A DNA stretch of 64,000 nt, from contig CAKTVB010000003.1 in the NCBI GenBank assembly GCA_934621295.1, positions 124,001 through 188,000 on the forward strand, in the 5' to 3' direction. Origin of the DNA: an uncultured Collinsella sp. (GTDB lineage Bacteria > Actinomycetota > Coriobacteriia > Coriobacteriales > Coriobacteriaceae). Of this stretch, positions 5,950-14,566 are shown in pieces (the first letter of the stretch is position 1; each line of letters begins with the position of its first letter). The translations under genes were made by a program, and so were the position numbers. The notes below the pieces were generated by a model, which saw only the letters and a program-made list of their open reading frames with translations, had not been told where the DNA came from and did no database searches.

Positions 5950-7047
5950 TTACTGATACAGACCGTACAGGGTGATATCGGCTTTAGCATACAGGCCGTT
6001 GACGAACTCGGTCCACTTGGTGCCAGACTCAGAGCTGGCCTGCGCATACTGCTGGTATGCCGTGTAGTAAGCGGTCAGCGCCTGACCATACGTGGCGGAA
6101 TCGGCCGTGAACTCCTGGCCGGCGAGAGCCTGCGCGTACACGCCATCGGTGGAAGCCCAGGTGCCCTTCTCGGCATCCCACTCATCGCCCGCAAGGTTGA
6201 TGATGTAGTCGGCGTAGTCCTTAGAGGCGGTATCCTCGTTGCCGTCCTCTGGCTGCGCAGGAGCATCGGGCATGGTAGCCGTCGAGGTACCCACCACCTC
6301 GTCGTAGAGCTTCTGCATGGTAGCCTGCTGCTTGACGATGGTCTTTGCCTGGTCCTCGGTCACGCCATACTGCTGAGACATCTGGCTGTAGTCGCTCATG
6401 CCCAGAGCACCCTCGGCATACTCTTCCATCTCCTTATCGGTAACGGAGATGCCGCGAGCCTCGGCCTCGTTGAGAAGGATCCGACTGCGGGCATAGGAAA
6501 GAACGATATCGGCAGAAGGCGTGGGATAGGTGTCATCGCTTTGCTTGACGCTGTCCAGGCTGTACTGGCTCTCGATAGCCTCACGGGCGGTAACATCAAC
6601 GCTCTTGCCGTTATAGGAATACGAACCCACAACGGTATCGAGCTGGTCGGACGTTAGCGAGGCAGAATCGGCACCCTTGTGAGCAAAACCGCCCGAACCA
6701 ATGAAATAGCCCAGAACAGCGGCGATAACCACGGCCACAACAGCGACGGCGATGGCGATCTTCTGACGCTTAGCCGCGCCAGCAGCCTCGTCCTCGTCGT
6801 CCTCATCCTCGTCGTCCTCGTCATCATCCTCGGGCATGAGGTTCTCGTCTGCTGCGTCCTCGGCCATCTCGCGCTCGGCACGCTCGGCCTCTTTCTCGGC
6901 GGTCGTGCCAGCGGCCATATGCTCAGCAGAGGTGCCCTCCACGAGCTCCACCTCGTTCTCGTCGATATCGCCCGGAGTATCGCCGCGGCCGATAATCTCG
7001 ATACCGTCGACCTCTTCGCGGTCGTTTTTCTTCTGAATCAAACCCAT
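5950..7047 (-). CDS. Membrane-anchored protein with SurA/PrsA-like N-terminal domain
   Basis: 365 residues. Residues 1-95 are cytoplasmic, ending in a very acidic run of Asp/Glu. One transmembrane helix follows (about 96-117, IAIAVAVVAVVIAAVLGYFI), then an extracytoplasmic helical part. The segment LSYARSRILLNEAEARGISV, followed by TDKEMEEYAEG, resembles the chaperone domain of SurA/trigger-factor type foldases. I see no parvulin isomerase domain, so a peptide-binding chaperone role is only an inference. The ATG at 7047 has GGAGAA 10 nt upstream; an in-frame ATG at 7077 has AGGAG too close to it. It lies between isocitrate dehydrogenase and the DUF523-PNP gene on the same strand. Confidence 0.7.
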   Translation of the reverse strand: MGLIQKKNDREEVDGIEIIGRGDTPGDIDENEVELVEGTSAEHMAAGTTAEKEAERAEREMAEDAADENLMPEDDDEDDEDEDDEDEAAGAAKRQKIAIAVAVVAVVIAAVLGYFIGSGGFAHKGADSASLTSDQLDTVVGSYSYNGKSVDVTAREAIESQYSLDSVKQSDDTYPTPSADIVLSYARSRILLNEAEARGISVTDKEMEEYAEGALGMSDYSQMSQQYGVTEDQAKTIVKQQATMQKLYDEVVGTSTATMPDAPAQPEDGNEDTASKDYADYIINLAGDEWDAEKGTWASTDGVYAQALAGQEFTADSATYGQALTAYYTAYQQYAQASSESGTKWTEFVNGLYAKADITLYGLYQ

Positions 7048-7141
7048 AACGTGCGCGTTCTCCTTATCCTTGCGCATATCTCCTGCGCTACACAGCAGTG
7101 AGCCGCGATACTTCTACATCGCGGCCCACATAATAGCATCC

Positions 7142-8224
7142 TTACAGATTGGCGATTACCGCGTCGGCAAACGCCTGGGTACCCACACAGCCTTCGGCAG
7201 TGCCGGTCTGTGCGCGACGAACGTCGCCCGTCACCGACTCGCCGGCGGCAAGCGTCTTCTTGACCGCCTCGCGAATGCGCGTGGCAGCCGCGCCCTCGCC
7301 CAAGTGATCAAGCATCATGCAAGCAGAGAGAATCTCGGCCGTGGGATTGGCGATATCCTTGCCCGCGATGTCGGGGGCACTGCCGTGCGTGGCCTCGAAA
7401 ATCGCAATGTCGCGACCGATATTGGCGCCCGGAGCCATGCCAAGGCCGCCCACGAGACCCGCCGCAAGATCGCTCACGATGTCGCCGTACAGATTGGGCA
7501 GAACCAGCACATCAAATGCGTACGGATCCTGGACCAGGCCCATGCAGGTGGCGTCGACGATCTTGTCGTTGAACTCGATATCCGGATAGCGTTCGGCCAC
7601 TTCGCGAGCAACGCGCAGGAACAGGCCGTCACTTGCTTTCATGATATTGGCCTTGTGCACCGCCGTCACCTTATGACGACCGCAGCGGCGAGCATACTCA
7701 AAGGCGTACTCCACGATACGACGCGAGCCGGAAACGGAGATGGGCTTTACCGAGATGGCGGAATCGGACTTGAAGGTCTTTTGTCCCGACGCCTCGATGA
7801 GCTGGGAGAGCTCGGCCACCTCGGGCGCCCCCTCGTCAAACTCGATGCCCGCATACAGATCTTCGGTGTTCTCGCGCACGATCACCAGGTCGATATCGGT
7901 ATAGCGGCTGCCGTCGCCCGGCATGGAGAGGCAAGGGCGCACGCAGGAATACAGATCGAACTCGCGACGCAGGGCCACGTTGACGCTGCGAAAACCCGTT
8001 CCCACCGGCGTGGTGATGGGGCCCTTGATGGCAACCTTGGTGGAGCGAATGGCATCGAGCACGTGCTCGGGCAGCGGCGTGCCATATTCGTCCATCACAC
8101 CAGCGCCAGCATCCACCACGTTCCACGCGATGTCGACGCCAGACGCATCTACCACGCGGCGCATGGCCGAGGTGATCTCGGGTCCGATGCCGTCTCCGGG
8201 AATGAGTACTACGTCGTGGGTCAT
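7142..8224 (-). CDS. icd: NAD-type isocitrate dehydrogenase (isocitrate/isopropylmalate dehydrogenase family)
   Basis: 360 residues, the length of the compact NAD-linked enzymes. Oxidatively decarboxylates isocitrate to 2-oxoglutarate, probably for glutamate synthesis in an anaerobe. Visible motifs: VVLIPGDGIGPEI (N terminus), FRSVNVALRREFDLYSCVRP (substrate-binding Ser/Arg region), ENTEDLYAGIEF, NLYGDIVSDLAAGLVGGLG (metal-binding Asp), and EATHGSAPDIAGKDIANPTA (nucleotide site). SVNVALRR fits isocitrate rather than isopropylmalate dehydrogenase. The start is 3 nt after the stop of the HEAT-repeat gene and uses the GAGGAG of that gene's end, so they are translated together. A homoisocitrate or tartrate enzyme is a less likely alternative. 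Confidence 0.88.
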   Translation of the reverse strand: MTHDVVLIPGDGIGPEITSAMRRVVDASGVDIAWNVVDAGAGVMDEYGTPLPEHVLDAIRSTKVAIKGPITTPVGTGFRSVNVALRREFDLYSCVRPCLSMPGDGSRYTDIDLVIVRENTEDLYAGIEFDEGAPEVAELSQLIEASGQKTFKSDSAISVKPISVSGSRRIVEYAFEYARRCGRHKVTAVHKANIMKASDGLFLRVAREVAERYPDIEFNDKIVDATCMGLVQDPYAFDVLVLPNLYGDIVSDLAAGLVGGLGMAPGANIGRDIAIFEATHGSAPDIAGKDIANPTAEILSACMMLDHLGEGAAATRIREAVKKTLAAGESVTGDVRRAQTGTAEGCVGTQAFADAVIANL

Positions 8225-8227
8225 CTG

Positions 8228-8926
8228 TTACTCCTCATCGTCTTCAGGTTCATCGGCTTTCGCCATCGTGCGAGCACGCTTCTGAGGGTTCTCAAGCTTA
8301 AAACGCTTGACGAGCATGTTGTAAATCTCAGAAGAACGCGCCTTGAGATAGCTGCCTTTGCCGTTCTCGGCATCGAACTGCAGACGGCCGGCAAGCTCGG
8401 CGGCAACGCCGCCCTCGATCTTGCCCTCGGCAAACTCATGAAGACAACCGAGCATATCGCGATATTCCAGATCGCCGTGATAGCACTGAATCGCCTCGTC
8501 GAGAATAGGCCAAACTTTCTTGGAACGACCGCGCTCGGTAGCACCCCAGGTGGCGAGCAGACGGAAGGCTGAGAAATGCAAAATCGAAGAAAGGTCATCG
8601 AACAGAGCGGCCTCAGCACCGTCAAAGGCGGCACCGATTTCCTTGGCATGCTCGGGAACAAGCAGCGTCAGAGCATCGAGGATCTCCCAGCGCGTCTGAG
8701 CCTCCGGACGATAGAGCGCATCGATCAGGTCGGGAATGAATTCGGAAAGCAGCTCGGGCTCACGCTGTGCTACGAGCAGCATTACGTGAGCGGCCATCTG
8801 GCGCTTACGACGGCTGTGACCGGAAAGGTCGTCGACCAAGGCGCTCAGCGCATCGCAATCGTTCTCCACGAGCGCGAGTTGCTCGGCCTCCTCGGCGGAA
8901 AGCTCCTGTTTCATTTCTTCTGCCAT
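8228..8926 (-). CDS. HEAT-repeat-like alpha-helical protein
   Basis: 232 residues, predicted cytoplasmic, made of repeated paired helices such as RRKRQMAAHVMLLVAQREP, PDLIDALYRPEAQTRWEILDALTLL, and LLATWGATERGRSKKVWPILDE, the pattern of HEAT or Armadillo solenoids. No catalytic motif seen. Both ends are acidic. I start at the ATG at 8926, 10 nt after AAAGG; a TTG two codons earlier is also in frame. It is coupled to isocitrate dehydrogenase (3-nt gap). A scaffold or assembly role is possible; function unknown. Confidence 0.7.
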   Translation of the reverse strand: MAEEMKQELSAEEAEQLALVENDCDALSALVDDLSGHSRRKRQMAAHVMLLVAQREPELLSEFIPDLIDALYRPEAQTRWEILDALTLLVPEHAKEIGAAFDGAEAALFDDLSSILHFSAFRLLATWGATERGRSKKVWPILDEAIQCYHGDLEYRDMLGCLHEFAEGKIEGGVAAELAGRLQFDAENGKGSYLKARSSEIYNMLVKRFKLENPQKRARTMAKADEPEDDEE

Positions 8927-8946
8927 GACCAATCTACCTTTCGTTC

Positions 8947-9366
8947 CTATTTGCGCGAACCGGACGTGCGGGACTTCTTTTCCACCGAGATGAGGTCGGG
9001 TGCGTCCTCACGAGAGACACGGCGCCGACGGCGCTCCTCTCCGCATCCCTTCTCGGCAGTCTCGCGATGCGAACGATTCACGTTAAATGCCTTGTCGTGC
9101 ACGGCCCACGGACCCGCCGACTCACCGAAGGCCATCTTCAGGCCCACGATAACGCCGGCGAGCAAACCGACGTCCACGGAATAAAACAGCGGGACGGCAG
9201 CCAAGATGAACGAAAGCAGCACGGCAATGACAATGGCAGCGGCGTTCATCTTCCAATAATCCGCACGCGTGACGGCGCGCATACCAATCGTGTTTCCAAT
9301 AAGAAACCCGATGTACACGCTAAATGCAAAGAGCAGCAGCGAACAGACGATAAAAGCGATATCCAT
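8947..9366 (-). CDS. Small membrane protein of unknown function
   Basis: 139 residues. Three hydrophobic segments (about 3-28, 42-63 and 66-80) are followed by a highly basic cytoplasmic tail (ERRRRRRVSREDAP and KKSRTSGSRK). No family recognised. The gene starts 6 nt after the dehydrogenase stop and is followed closely by the HEAT-repeat gene, so it belongs to the same transcript. Confidence 0.6.
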   Translation of the reverse strand: MDIAFIVCSLLLFAFSVYIGFLIGNTIGMRAVTRADYWKMNAAAIVIAVLLSFILAAVPLFYSVDVGLLAGVIVGLKMAFGESAGPWAVHDKAFNVNRSHRETAEKGCGEERRRRRVSREDAPDLISVEKKSRTSGSRK

Positions 9367-9372
9367 TACGCC

Positions 9373-10437
9373 CTACTCCGCGTCGTGGCCGTGGCCACCA
9401 CAGCAGCAACCGCCCTCGTGATGACCGTGATGCTCGCCGTGACCGCCGCAGCACTCGTGGCCATCCTCATGATGATGGCCACAGCCGCACTCGTGCTCGT
9501 CCTCATCGTGCACGGGAGGATTGTAGAGCGACCAATCGAGACCAGCTGCCACAGCGTCGGCCTCCTCCTGATACAACAGGGTAATGGCCTGGGTACCCAG
9601 CTTGCTGCCACCGATGGCGTCAAGCATGTCATACAGGGTGAATGCGGTATCGGCACCGGGAAGGGCAAGCTCCTTCTCCTCGGCGGTGGCGAGCGCCAGG
9701 CGCAAGTCCTTGAGGAAATGCGTCACCATAAAGCCGGGCTTCCAATCGCCATCGAGCGATTTGGGTGCAAGCTGCTCCATAGCACCAGAGCGACCCGTGC
9801 CGCCCAGAATCATCTCGCGCGTCTCGGCGAGGTCAAGATCCATCTGCTGGGCGAAAGAAAGGGCATCGGCCATACCCACCATGCAGGAGGAAAGCGCCAC
9901 CTGATTGGCAAGCTTTGCAGCCTGGCCCTTGCCCGGGCCACCAAAGCAGTAAATCTTGGAGGAGAACGTCTCGAGGATCGCGCGAACGGGCTCGATGCCC
10001 TCGTCCGTTGCGCCCACGATCAGCGTGAGGGTGCCGGCGATGGCACCGGTATCGCCGCCGGTCACCGGGCAGTCGAAGGCATGCTTGCCGTATGCCTCGG
10101 CAGCCTCGGCAATATCACGGGCAAGCTCGGGAGCGCTCGTGGTGAGGTCGATAAGGTAGGCGCCGGGCTTAGCGGCGGCCAGCAAACCGTCGCCGGACAG
10201 ATAAATCTCCTCGACGTCTGCCGGATAGCCCACCATGGTGAAGACGACATCGGCGTCCTTGGCAGCGGCGGCGGGGCTATCGGCCCACACGGCACCGCGG
10301 GACACAAGGTCATCGGTCTTGGCCTTGGTGCGGTTGTAGACGGTGACCGGATAGCCGGCATCCAGGATGTGACCGGCGATGGGCGCGCCCATGATGCCCG
10401 TTCCGATGAATGCGACAGACAGCTTCTTGTCAGACAT
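9373..10437 (-). CDS. 3-hydroxyisobutyrate dehydrogenase-family oxidoreductase with His/Cys-rich tail
   Basis: Residues 1-300 form a standard beta-hydroxyacid dehydrogenase. VAFIGTGIMGAPIAGHIL is the NAD(P) loop, DCPVTGGDTGAIAGTLTLIV the substrate-binding region, and GGPGKGQAAKLANQ holds the catalytic lysine. Tartronate semialdehyde reductase or 3-hydroxyisobutyrate dehydrogenase are the nearest named activities. The odd part is the last 45 residues (310-354): 13 His and 7 Cys, in strings such as CGCGHHHEDGHECC and GHHEGGCCCGG. This resembles the metal-binding tails of nickel or zinc chaperones and is not normal for this enzyme family. The frame is clean and AGGAGT precedes the ATG. It follows DegV on the same strand. 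Confidence 0.9.
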   Translation of the reverse strand: MSDKKLSVAFIGTGIMGAPIAGHILDAGYPVTVYNRTKAKTDDLVSRGAVWADSPAAAAKDADVVFTMVGYPADVEEIYLSGDGLLAAAKPGAYLIDLTTSAPELARDIAEAAEAYGKHAFDCPVTGGDTGAIAGTLTLIVGATDEGIEPVRAILETFSSKIYCFGGPGKGQAAKLANQVALSSCMVGMADALSFAQQMDLDLAETREMILGGTGRSGAMEQLAPKSLDGDWKPGFMVTHFLKDLRLALATAEEKELALPGADTAFTLYDMLDAIGGSKLGTQAITLLYQEEADAVAAGLDWSLYNPPVHDEDEHECGCGHHHEDGHECCGGHGEHHGHHEGGCCCGGHGHDAE

Positions 10438-10500
10438 GCAGGTACTCCTTAAGCGTCAAACGTGTGCATGCAAAATGATAATCGATGGGAAGAGGGGCAC

Positions 10501-11469
10501 TTACGCCTTGGTGCTCTCGGCGCCGCGCACGCGATTGGCAATGCGATCGGTAAGCGAAATCTTCTCCGTACGGTTCTTACCCCAAAAGACGATGGCAACC
10601 ATGCCCGGGCCCACATGCGAACCGATGGTGGGACCCACCGAAGCGCGCAAGACCGTGAGCTCGGCGCATCCGTCCTCCTTGCGAATGGCAGACTCGAGCC
10701 AGTCGCCATCTTTCTCGCAGTCAGAGGTGAGGATGCCTACCGGCAGCGCCGGATCGAACACGTAGTTTTCCTTGAAGGATTTGACGAGCGACTTGAGGCC
10801 CTTTTTGCGACCGCGGTTCACACCCACAAGCGTAAGGGAGCCCGCGAGGTCGTAGGACAGCTCGGGCTTGATATCGAGTTTGCTGGAGAGCTGCGCTGCC
10901 GCAGGAGGAATGCGCCCACCTGCTGCAAGTGCATCCAGGCTATCGATCGTAAAGAAGCCGTGGATGTAGCGCTTTGCCTCGTTTGCCCAGGCCGCGAGCT
11001 CGCGAGCGTTGAGGCCGGCGGCGCGCTGGCGAACCGCCTCGAGTGCCAAAAGGCCGGCAGCCCCGCAAGGCGAGCAATTGTCAACTACGTAGATCTCGAA
11101 ATCGGGATACTGTTCGCGCACCATATCGGCCGCCTGGCAGGCTGAGTTGTAGCTGGACGAAAGGCCGGCGGTGAAGCTCAGGTACACCGTGGGCGTGCCC
11201 TCCTCAGCGCAGCTGGTGAAAAACTCGAGAAAACGCCCCAGCGATACGGCAGACGTCGATGCGTGCGCGCCCTGGCGCAGCTTCTCGTAAAACTCATGGG
11301 GCGTAATGGACGACCAGATGTCGTCGGTATGCTCCTCGCCATCCAAGATATAGGGGAAGCCCAGAATGTCCACATCGAGCGTGGCTGCAATCTCGGGCGA
11401 AAGATCGGCGCATGTGTCGATCACGATACGGCAGCGGCTAGAATGGCCTCCGACGTTGGGTTTGCTCAT
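10501..11469 (-). CDS. DegV family fatty-acid-binding protein
   Basis: 322 residues. DegV/FakB-type fold that binds a fatty acid for phosphorylation by FakA: VIDTCADLSPEIAATLDVDIL at the N terminus, ASTSAVSLGRFLEFF, YLSFTAGLSSSYNSA (ligand-binding Thr/Ser), VDNCSPCGAAGLL, and SVGPTIGSHVGPGMVAIVF (conserved C-terminal His). The start at 11469 has AAGGAG 8 nt upstream; the frame also extends upstream across the hpf terminator, which argues against a longer start. No fakA-like gene is visible in the window. Confidence 0.9.
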   Translation of the reverse strand: MSKPNVGGHSSRCRIVIDTCADLSPEIAATLDVDILGFPYILDGEEHTDDIWSSITPHEFYEKLRQGAHASTSAVSLGRFLEFFTSCAEEGTPTVYLSFTAGLSSSYNSACQAADMVREQYPDFEIYVVDNCSPCGAAGLLALEAVRQRAAGLNARELAAWANEAKRYIHGFFTIDSLDALAAGGRIPPAAAQLSSKLDIKPELSYDLAGSLTLVGVNRGRKKGLKSLVKSFKENYVFDPALPVGILTSDCEKDGDWLESAIRKEDGCAELTVLRASVGPTIGSHVGPGMVAIVFWGKNRTEKISLTDRIANRVRGAESTKA

Positions 11470-11488
11470 TGGCAAAGCTCCTTCATAG

Positions 11489-11521
11489 AAAAAGGCGGCC
11501 ACCCCGCATGGGATGGCCGCC
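11489..11521 (-). terminator. Terminator of hpf
   Basis: Minus strand: GGCGGCCA arm (11521-11514) pairs with TGGCCGCC (11501-11494), with further inner G/C pairing, followed by five T. Lies between hpf and the DegV gene. Confidence 0.85.
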
Positions 11522-11550
11522 ATCCTTATTCATGCATTACCATGCATAGT

Positions 11551-12135
11551 TTACTCGTCGAGAGTCTCGATCCTCGGCTTGATGATGCCGTATCCACCAT
11601 TCTTACGGTGATAGACCACATTTATCAGACCCGTCGCGGCATTCTCGAAGACATAGAAATCATGACCCAGAAGATCGGTCTGAACGAGCGCCTGCTCCTC
11701 AGTCATCGGCGTGATGTCGATAACCTTCTCGCGCACCAGCTGGTCGTCTTCCTCCTCGGGGATAAGCAGGTCGGCAAGATCCTCGACAGGCTCCACGGGA
11801 GCAACCTCTGCCGCAGAAGCGCCCTGCTGACGGTTATCCACTACCTTGGTCTTGAACTTACGAAGCTGGCGGGTAGCCTTATCGGCCGCGCTATCGATAG
11901 CGGCATACATATCGGAACCGTGCTCGGCCACGCGGATCACCGAGCCGCGGGCGCGAATGGTAACTTCGACGATTGCCGGATTGGGATTAGCGGGGTTCTT
12001 CTCGTAGCGAAGAACGACATCCACCGTCATGGGGCTGATGTCGAAAACCGAGCAAGCCTCGCCGATCTTTTCGTCAACACGCGCACGCAGAGCATCGGTC
12101 ACGGTCGTCTTGCGCCCAGAAACCTTGATATCCAT
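11551..12135 (-). CDS. hpf: Ribosome hibernation promoting factor, long form
   Basis: 194 residues. N-terminal S30AE domain (about 1-100: MDIKVSGRKTTVTDALRARV, VTIRARGSVIRVAEHGSDMY, AIDSAADKATRQLRKFK) binds the 30S decoding region. After an acidic linker, the C-terminal dimerisation domain (about 135-190: PMTEEQALVQTDLLGHDFYV, VYHRKNGGYGIIKP) makes it the long form that joins two ribosomes into 100S particles. The ATG at 12135 has GGAG 6 nt upstream; a TTG four codons earlier is in frame but poorly spaced. A strong terminator follows. Confidence 0.93.
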   Translation of the reverse strand: MDIKVSGRKTTVTDALRARVDEKIGEACSVFDISPMTVDVVLRYEKNPANPNPAIVEVTIRARGSVIRVAEHGSDMYAAIDSAADKATRQLRKFKTKVVDNRQQGASAAEVAPVEPVEDLADLLIPEEEDDQLVREKVIDITPMTEEQALVQTDLLGHDFYVFENAATGLINVVYHRKNGGYGIIKPRIETLDE

Positions 12136-12252
12136 ACGCGACTCCAATCTATAGGGGACCTTAAAGTACTCTGTTCATACCCAACTTGCCACACGGGTAA
12201 CCGAGAAATGTAAACCCCCGTTTACGTAATGGATTACACCAGCCGCCGATGA

Positions 12253-12290
12253 TTCGCGCCCGTAGCCTCAAAGTGGGCTACGGGCGCGAA
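12253..12290. terminator. Strong hairpin downstream of the solute-binding protein gene
   Basis: Perfect 15-bp inverted repeat TTCGCGCCCGTAGCC/GGCTACGGGCGCGAA with an 8-nt loop. There is no T run on either strand, so it may be a factor-dependent or weak terminator for the minus-strand gene at 12323, or a stabilising 3' structure. Confidence 0.5.
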
Positions 12291-12322
12291 GAAATTGCAA
12301 GGGTATGTTTGACCTGGTCGTT

Positions 12323-13309
12323 TTATCGATTGGCGTCGTTGATGTCGACGGTCAAAGGCTGCTCCTCAGCTGCAGTAGACTGAGAATCGGAAGAATCGCT
12401 CGTCGTATCGTCCGCCGTGCTGTCAGAATTATTACCCGAGTCCGACTCGCTGAGCACCACGCCGGAGATAAGCGTGTTGGCAAGAGACGTAGGAGTCGAG
12501 CCATACCACAGCGTATGAATGGCGTCGAGCGTGCCGTCCGAGCAGATGGTATCGAGAACACGGCCCAGCTTTTCCGTCAGCTCGCTGTTTTTGGCCAGGG
12601 CGGCCACGCTGAACTTCGACACCGAGCCGATCGTTCCTCCAAAGGAAATGTCGCTATAGGCGCGCGACAGGTACGAACCGGCGGTCATATCGCACGCCAC
12701 GTACTGAACCTCGCCGGATTCGAGCGCTGCGAAGCACTCGTTGACGTTGGTGTAGGTCTTCTGCTGTGCGTTGATGCCTGCGCGCGAAAGCGCATCTTGC
12801 GATGCGGAAGACATCTGCACGCCGATGGTTGCAGAAGAAAGGTCGGAGGCGCTCACGCTGAGCTGGCCGGAGTCGGACTTCCCAAAGATTGCGCATGCGT
12901 CCTCGAGGACATCGCCCATAACCTTGACTTTGGAAGAAGCATCACTGGAAGTGGCACCCAGATAGATGTCGGCCTCACCCGACGTGAGGGCGTCTTCTGC
13001 ACTCGCAGCGTCGACGAAAACGACATCGAGGCCAAAATGCTCGGCAATCGAACGGCCGAGGTCGGCCTGATAGCCGCCGATGCTGCCATCCTGGTTCGTC
13101 ATGGCCTGCGGGGCGTCGGAGGTGTCAAGGGCGACGGTGAGCTTGCCTTCCGTTACCAGCGCCGACGACTTGATATCGGTTTTGGCGACCACGCTTTGAG
13201 TATCCTCGCTCAACGATGGCGTAAACAGCGAGCAGCCACCCAAACCGAGGGCAGCTATCAAAGTAAGCATCATCGTGGCTGCAAGGGTCGTCTTCCTTAC
13301 GCGCAGCAT
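12323..13309 (-). CDS. Solute-binding lipoprotein (amino-acid ABC transporter family 3 type)
   Basis: 328 residues. Lipoprotein signal: basic start, hydrophobic core, and LGLGGC with the lipidated Cys26. The mature part is a periplasmic-binding-type domain: GKLTVALDTSDAPQAM, GSIGGYQADLGRSIAEHFGL, GEADIYLGATSS, SSATIGVQMSSASQ, and GEVQYVACDM. The C terminus is a Ser/Asp/Thr-rich low-complexity tail. The start at 13309 has GGAG 6 nt upstream; an ATG at 13321 is also possible. No permease or ATPase gene is nearby, so the transporter it serves, or a sensory role, cannot be told. Its promoter seems to lie about 340 bp upstream. Confidence 0.85.
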   Translation of the reverse strand: MLRVRKTTLAATMMLTLIAALGLGGCSLFTPSLSEDTQSVVAKTDIKSSALVTEGKLTVALDTSDAPQAMTNQDGSIGGYQADLGRSIAEHFGLDVVFVDAASAEDALTSGEADIYLGATSSDASSKVKVMGDVLEDACAIFGKSDSGQLSVSASDLSSATIGVQMSSASQDALSRAGINAQQKTYTNVNECFAALESGEVQYVACDMTAGSYLSRAYSDISFGGTIGSVSKFSVAALAKNSELTEKLGRVLDTICSDGTLDAIHTLWYGSTPTSLANTLISGVVLSESDSGNNSDSTADDTTSDSSDSQSTAAEEQPLTVDINDANR

Positions 13310-13724
13310 CGTCTTCTCCATTCCCCCAAAGAAGGGCGTCCTCTTCCGGTCCGCGCCCGCGCGCGGGAAATATACGTTGCGTCCCCCCAGCTGACCTGGT
13401 TTTTGACCCCACACCTGCGCACTGGAGCGTTTGCTCACGCCGCCTTAGCGGCCCTCACTACTAACCCGCTCGCCCGGGAGGCAACCGTTGCCTCACAAAA
13501 GGAAAGACGGACGGTGCGGCTTACTTCTAGGACGCGCCATGATCGCGCCGCGCGCACGCGGACGCTTACGTGGATCCCTTTGACCGCGTCTGTCTTGGAC
13601 TGAGAAGCGCCTGCGCGCCCCCGCAACCACAGCCTGGGGAGAACGAAGCGAATTATATCAGGAGTAAAGCGTTTGCGCACGTAAACGCGGCCACAATGCA
13701 GCGATGTACACGTTTTGGGACCCT
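13310..13724 (-). promoter_or_regulatory. Long leader and promoter of the solute-binding lipoprotein gene
   Basis: No gene supported. On the minus strand TGA-TATAAT (TATAAT at 13657-13652) is an extended -10. Just upstream of it GCGTTT-N8-AAACGC (13670-13689) is an operator-like palindrome. Transcription from there gives a leader of about 335 nt. The leader holds several small hairpins: GAGGCAA/TTGCCTC near 13480-13496, GCCGC-TAA-GGCGGC and GCGT/ACGC further on. No known riboswitch could be recognised. Confidence 0.45.
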
Positions 13725-14474
13725 TTACCACACGCGCGCGAACGCCAGGCAATCGATTTTAACCGCCCCCGCCCGCTTCAAAACCTCCGCACAGGAGCCC
13801 ATCGTCGCCCCGGTGGTGATAACGTCGTCAATCAAAAGAAGGCGCATGCCCGCAATGGGCTCCACTACGCCATACGCATCCTCCGCGTTCGCCAAACGCC
13901 CTCCTCGGTCGAGTTTTCGCTGGTCATACGCATCTTGCTTCGCAAGCGCGTCGAGCACAGGAATCCCTATTAGACCAGAGAACTCACGGGCCACCGCCTC
14001 CATATGGTCAAACCCGCGGCGTCGATATGCGGCGGGCGTCGCTGGAACAAAGACCACGGCATCGGCGTCAAGGGCAAAGGCATCCATGCGCTCGGAAACC
14101 GCCTCTTGAGCGCGACATGCGGCTGCAAAAAGCGCACGCGCAATCCAGACGGCAAGGCGACGCTCGCCCCCATCCTTGTAAGCGCGCACGATGCGTGCGG
14201 GCACGCCTTCGAACACGCATGCCGCAAGGCAATTGTTCGCATCCCGGTCGTCCTGGCTAGATTCCGATTGGCATTCCGTACAGAGGAGGCTGCCAAAAGG
14301 AGCCCCACAGCGTAGACAGGCAAAGACGGGATCGATGGTCTTGATGCGCGCCGAGCAAGCGTCGCACACCAAAGACCCCGGGCGTTCGCAGGCCACACAG
14401 CGCGTGGGCGAAAGAAGCTCGAGCGCCACATCACGCGCTCGCTCCCATGGTGTAAATGGAGGATGAGAAAACAC
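13725..14474 (-). CDS. comF: ComF family phosphoribosyltransferase-like protein
   Basis: 249 residues. The N-terminal zinc-finger part has paired cysteines (CVACERPGSLVCDACSA and CLRCGAPFGSLLCTEC). The C-terminal PRTase domain has VPATPAAYRRRGFDHMEAVA and the PRPP loop LLLIDDVITTGATMGSCAEV. In naturally competent bacteria ComF takes part in uptake or processing of transforming DNA; the enzymatic substrate is unsettled. I see no SD at the ATG at 14474; the assigned start gives the standard N terminus. It follows the RicT gene with a short gap on the same strand. Confidence 0.9.
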   Translation of the reverse strand: MFSHPPFTPWERARDVALELLSPTRCVACERPGSLVCDACSARIKTIDPVFACLRCGAPFGSLLCTECQSESSQDDRDANNCLAACVFEGVPARIVRAYKDGGERRLAVWIARALFAAACRAQEAVSERMDAFALDADAVVFVPATPAAYRRRGFDHMEAVAREFSGLIGIPVLDALAKQDAYDQRKLDRGGRLANAEDAYGVVEPIAGMRLLLIDDVITTGATMGSCAEVLKRAGAVKIDCLAFARVW

Positions 14475-14566
14475 AAAGCCCCCTTGTCAACAATGGCAAG
14501 AGGGCTTGAATCAAGCATACTCGCACGCGCAAACGAAGTTGCACGGCTGCGCACAAGTTGCGTTAT

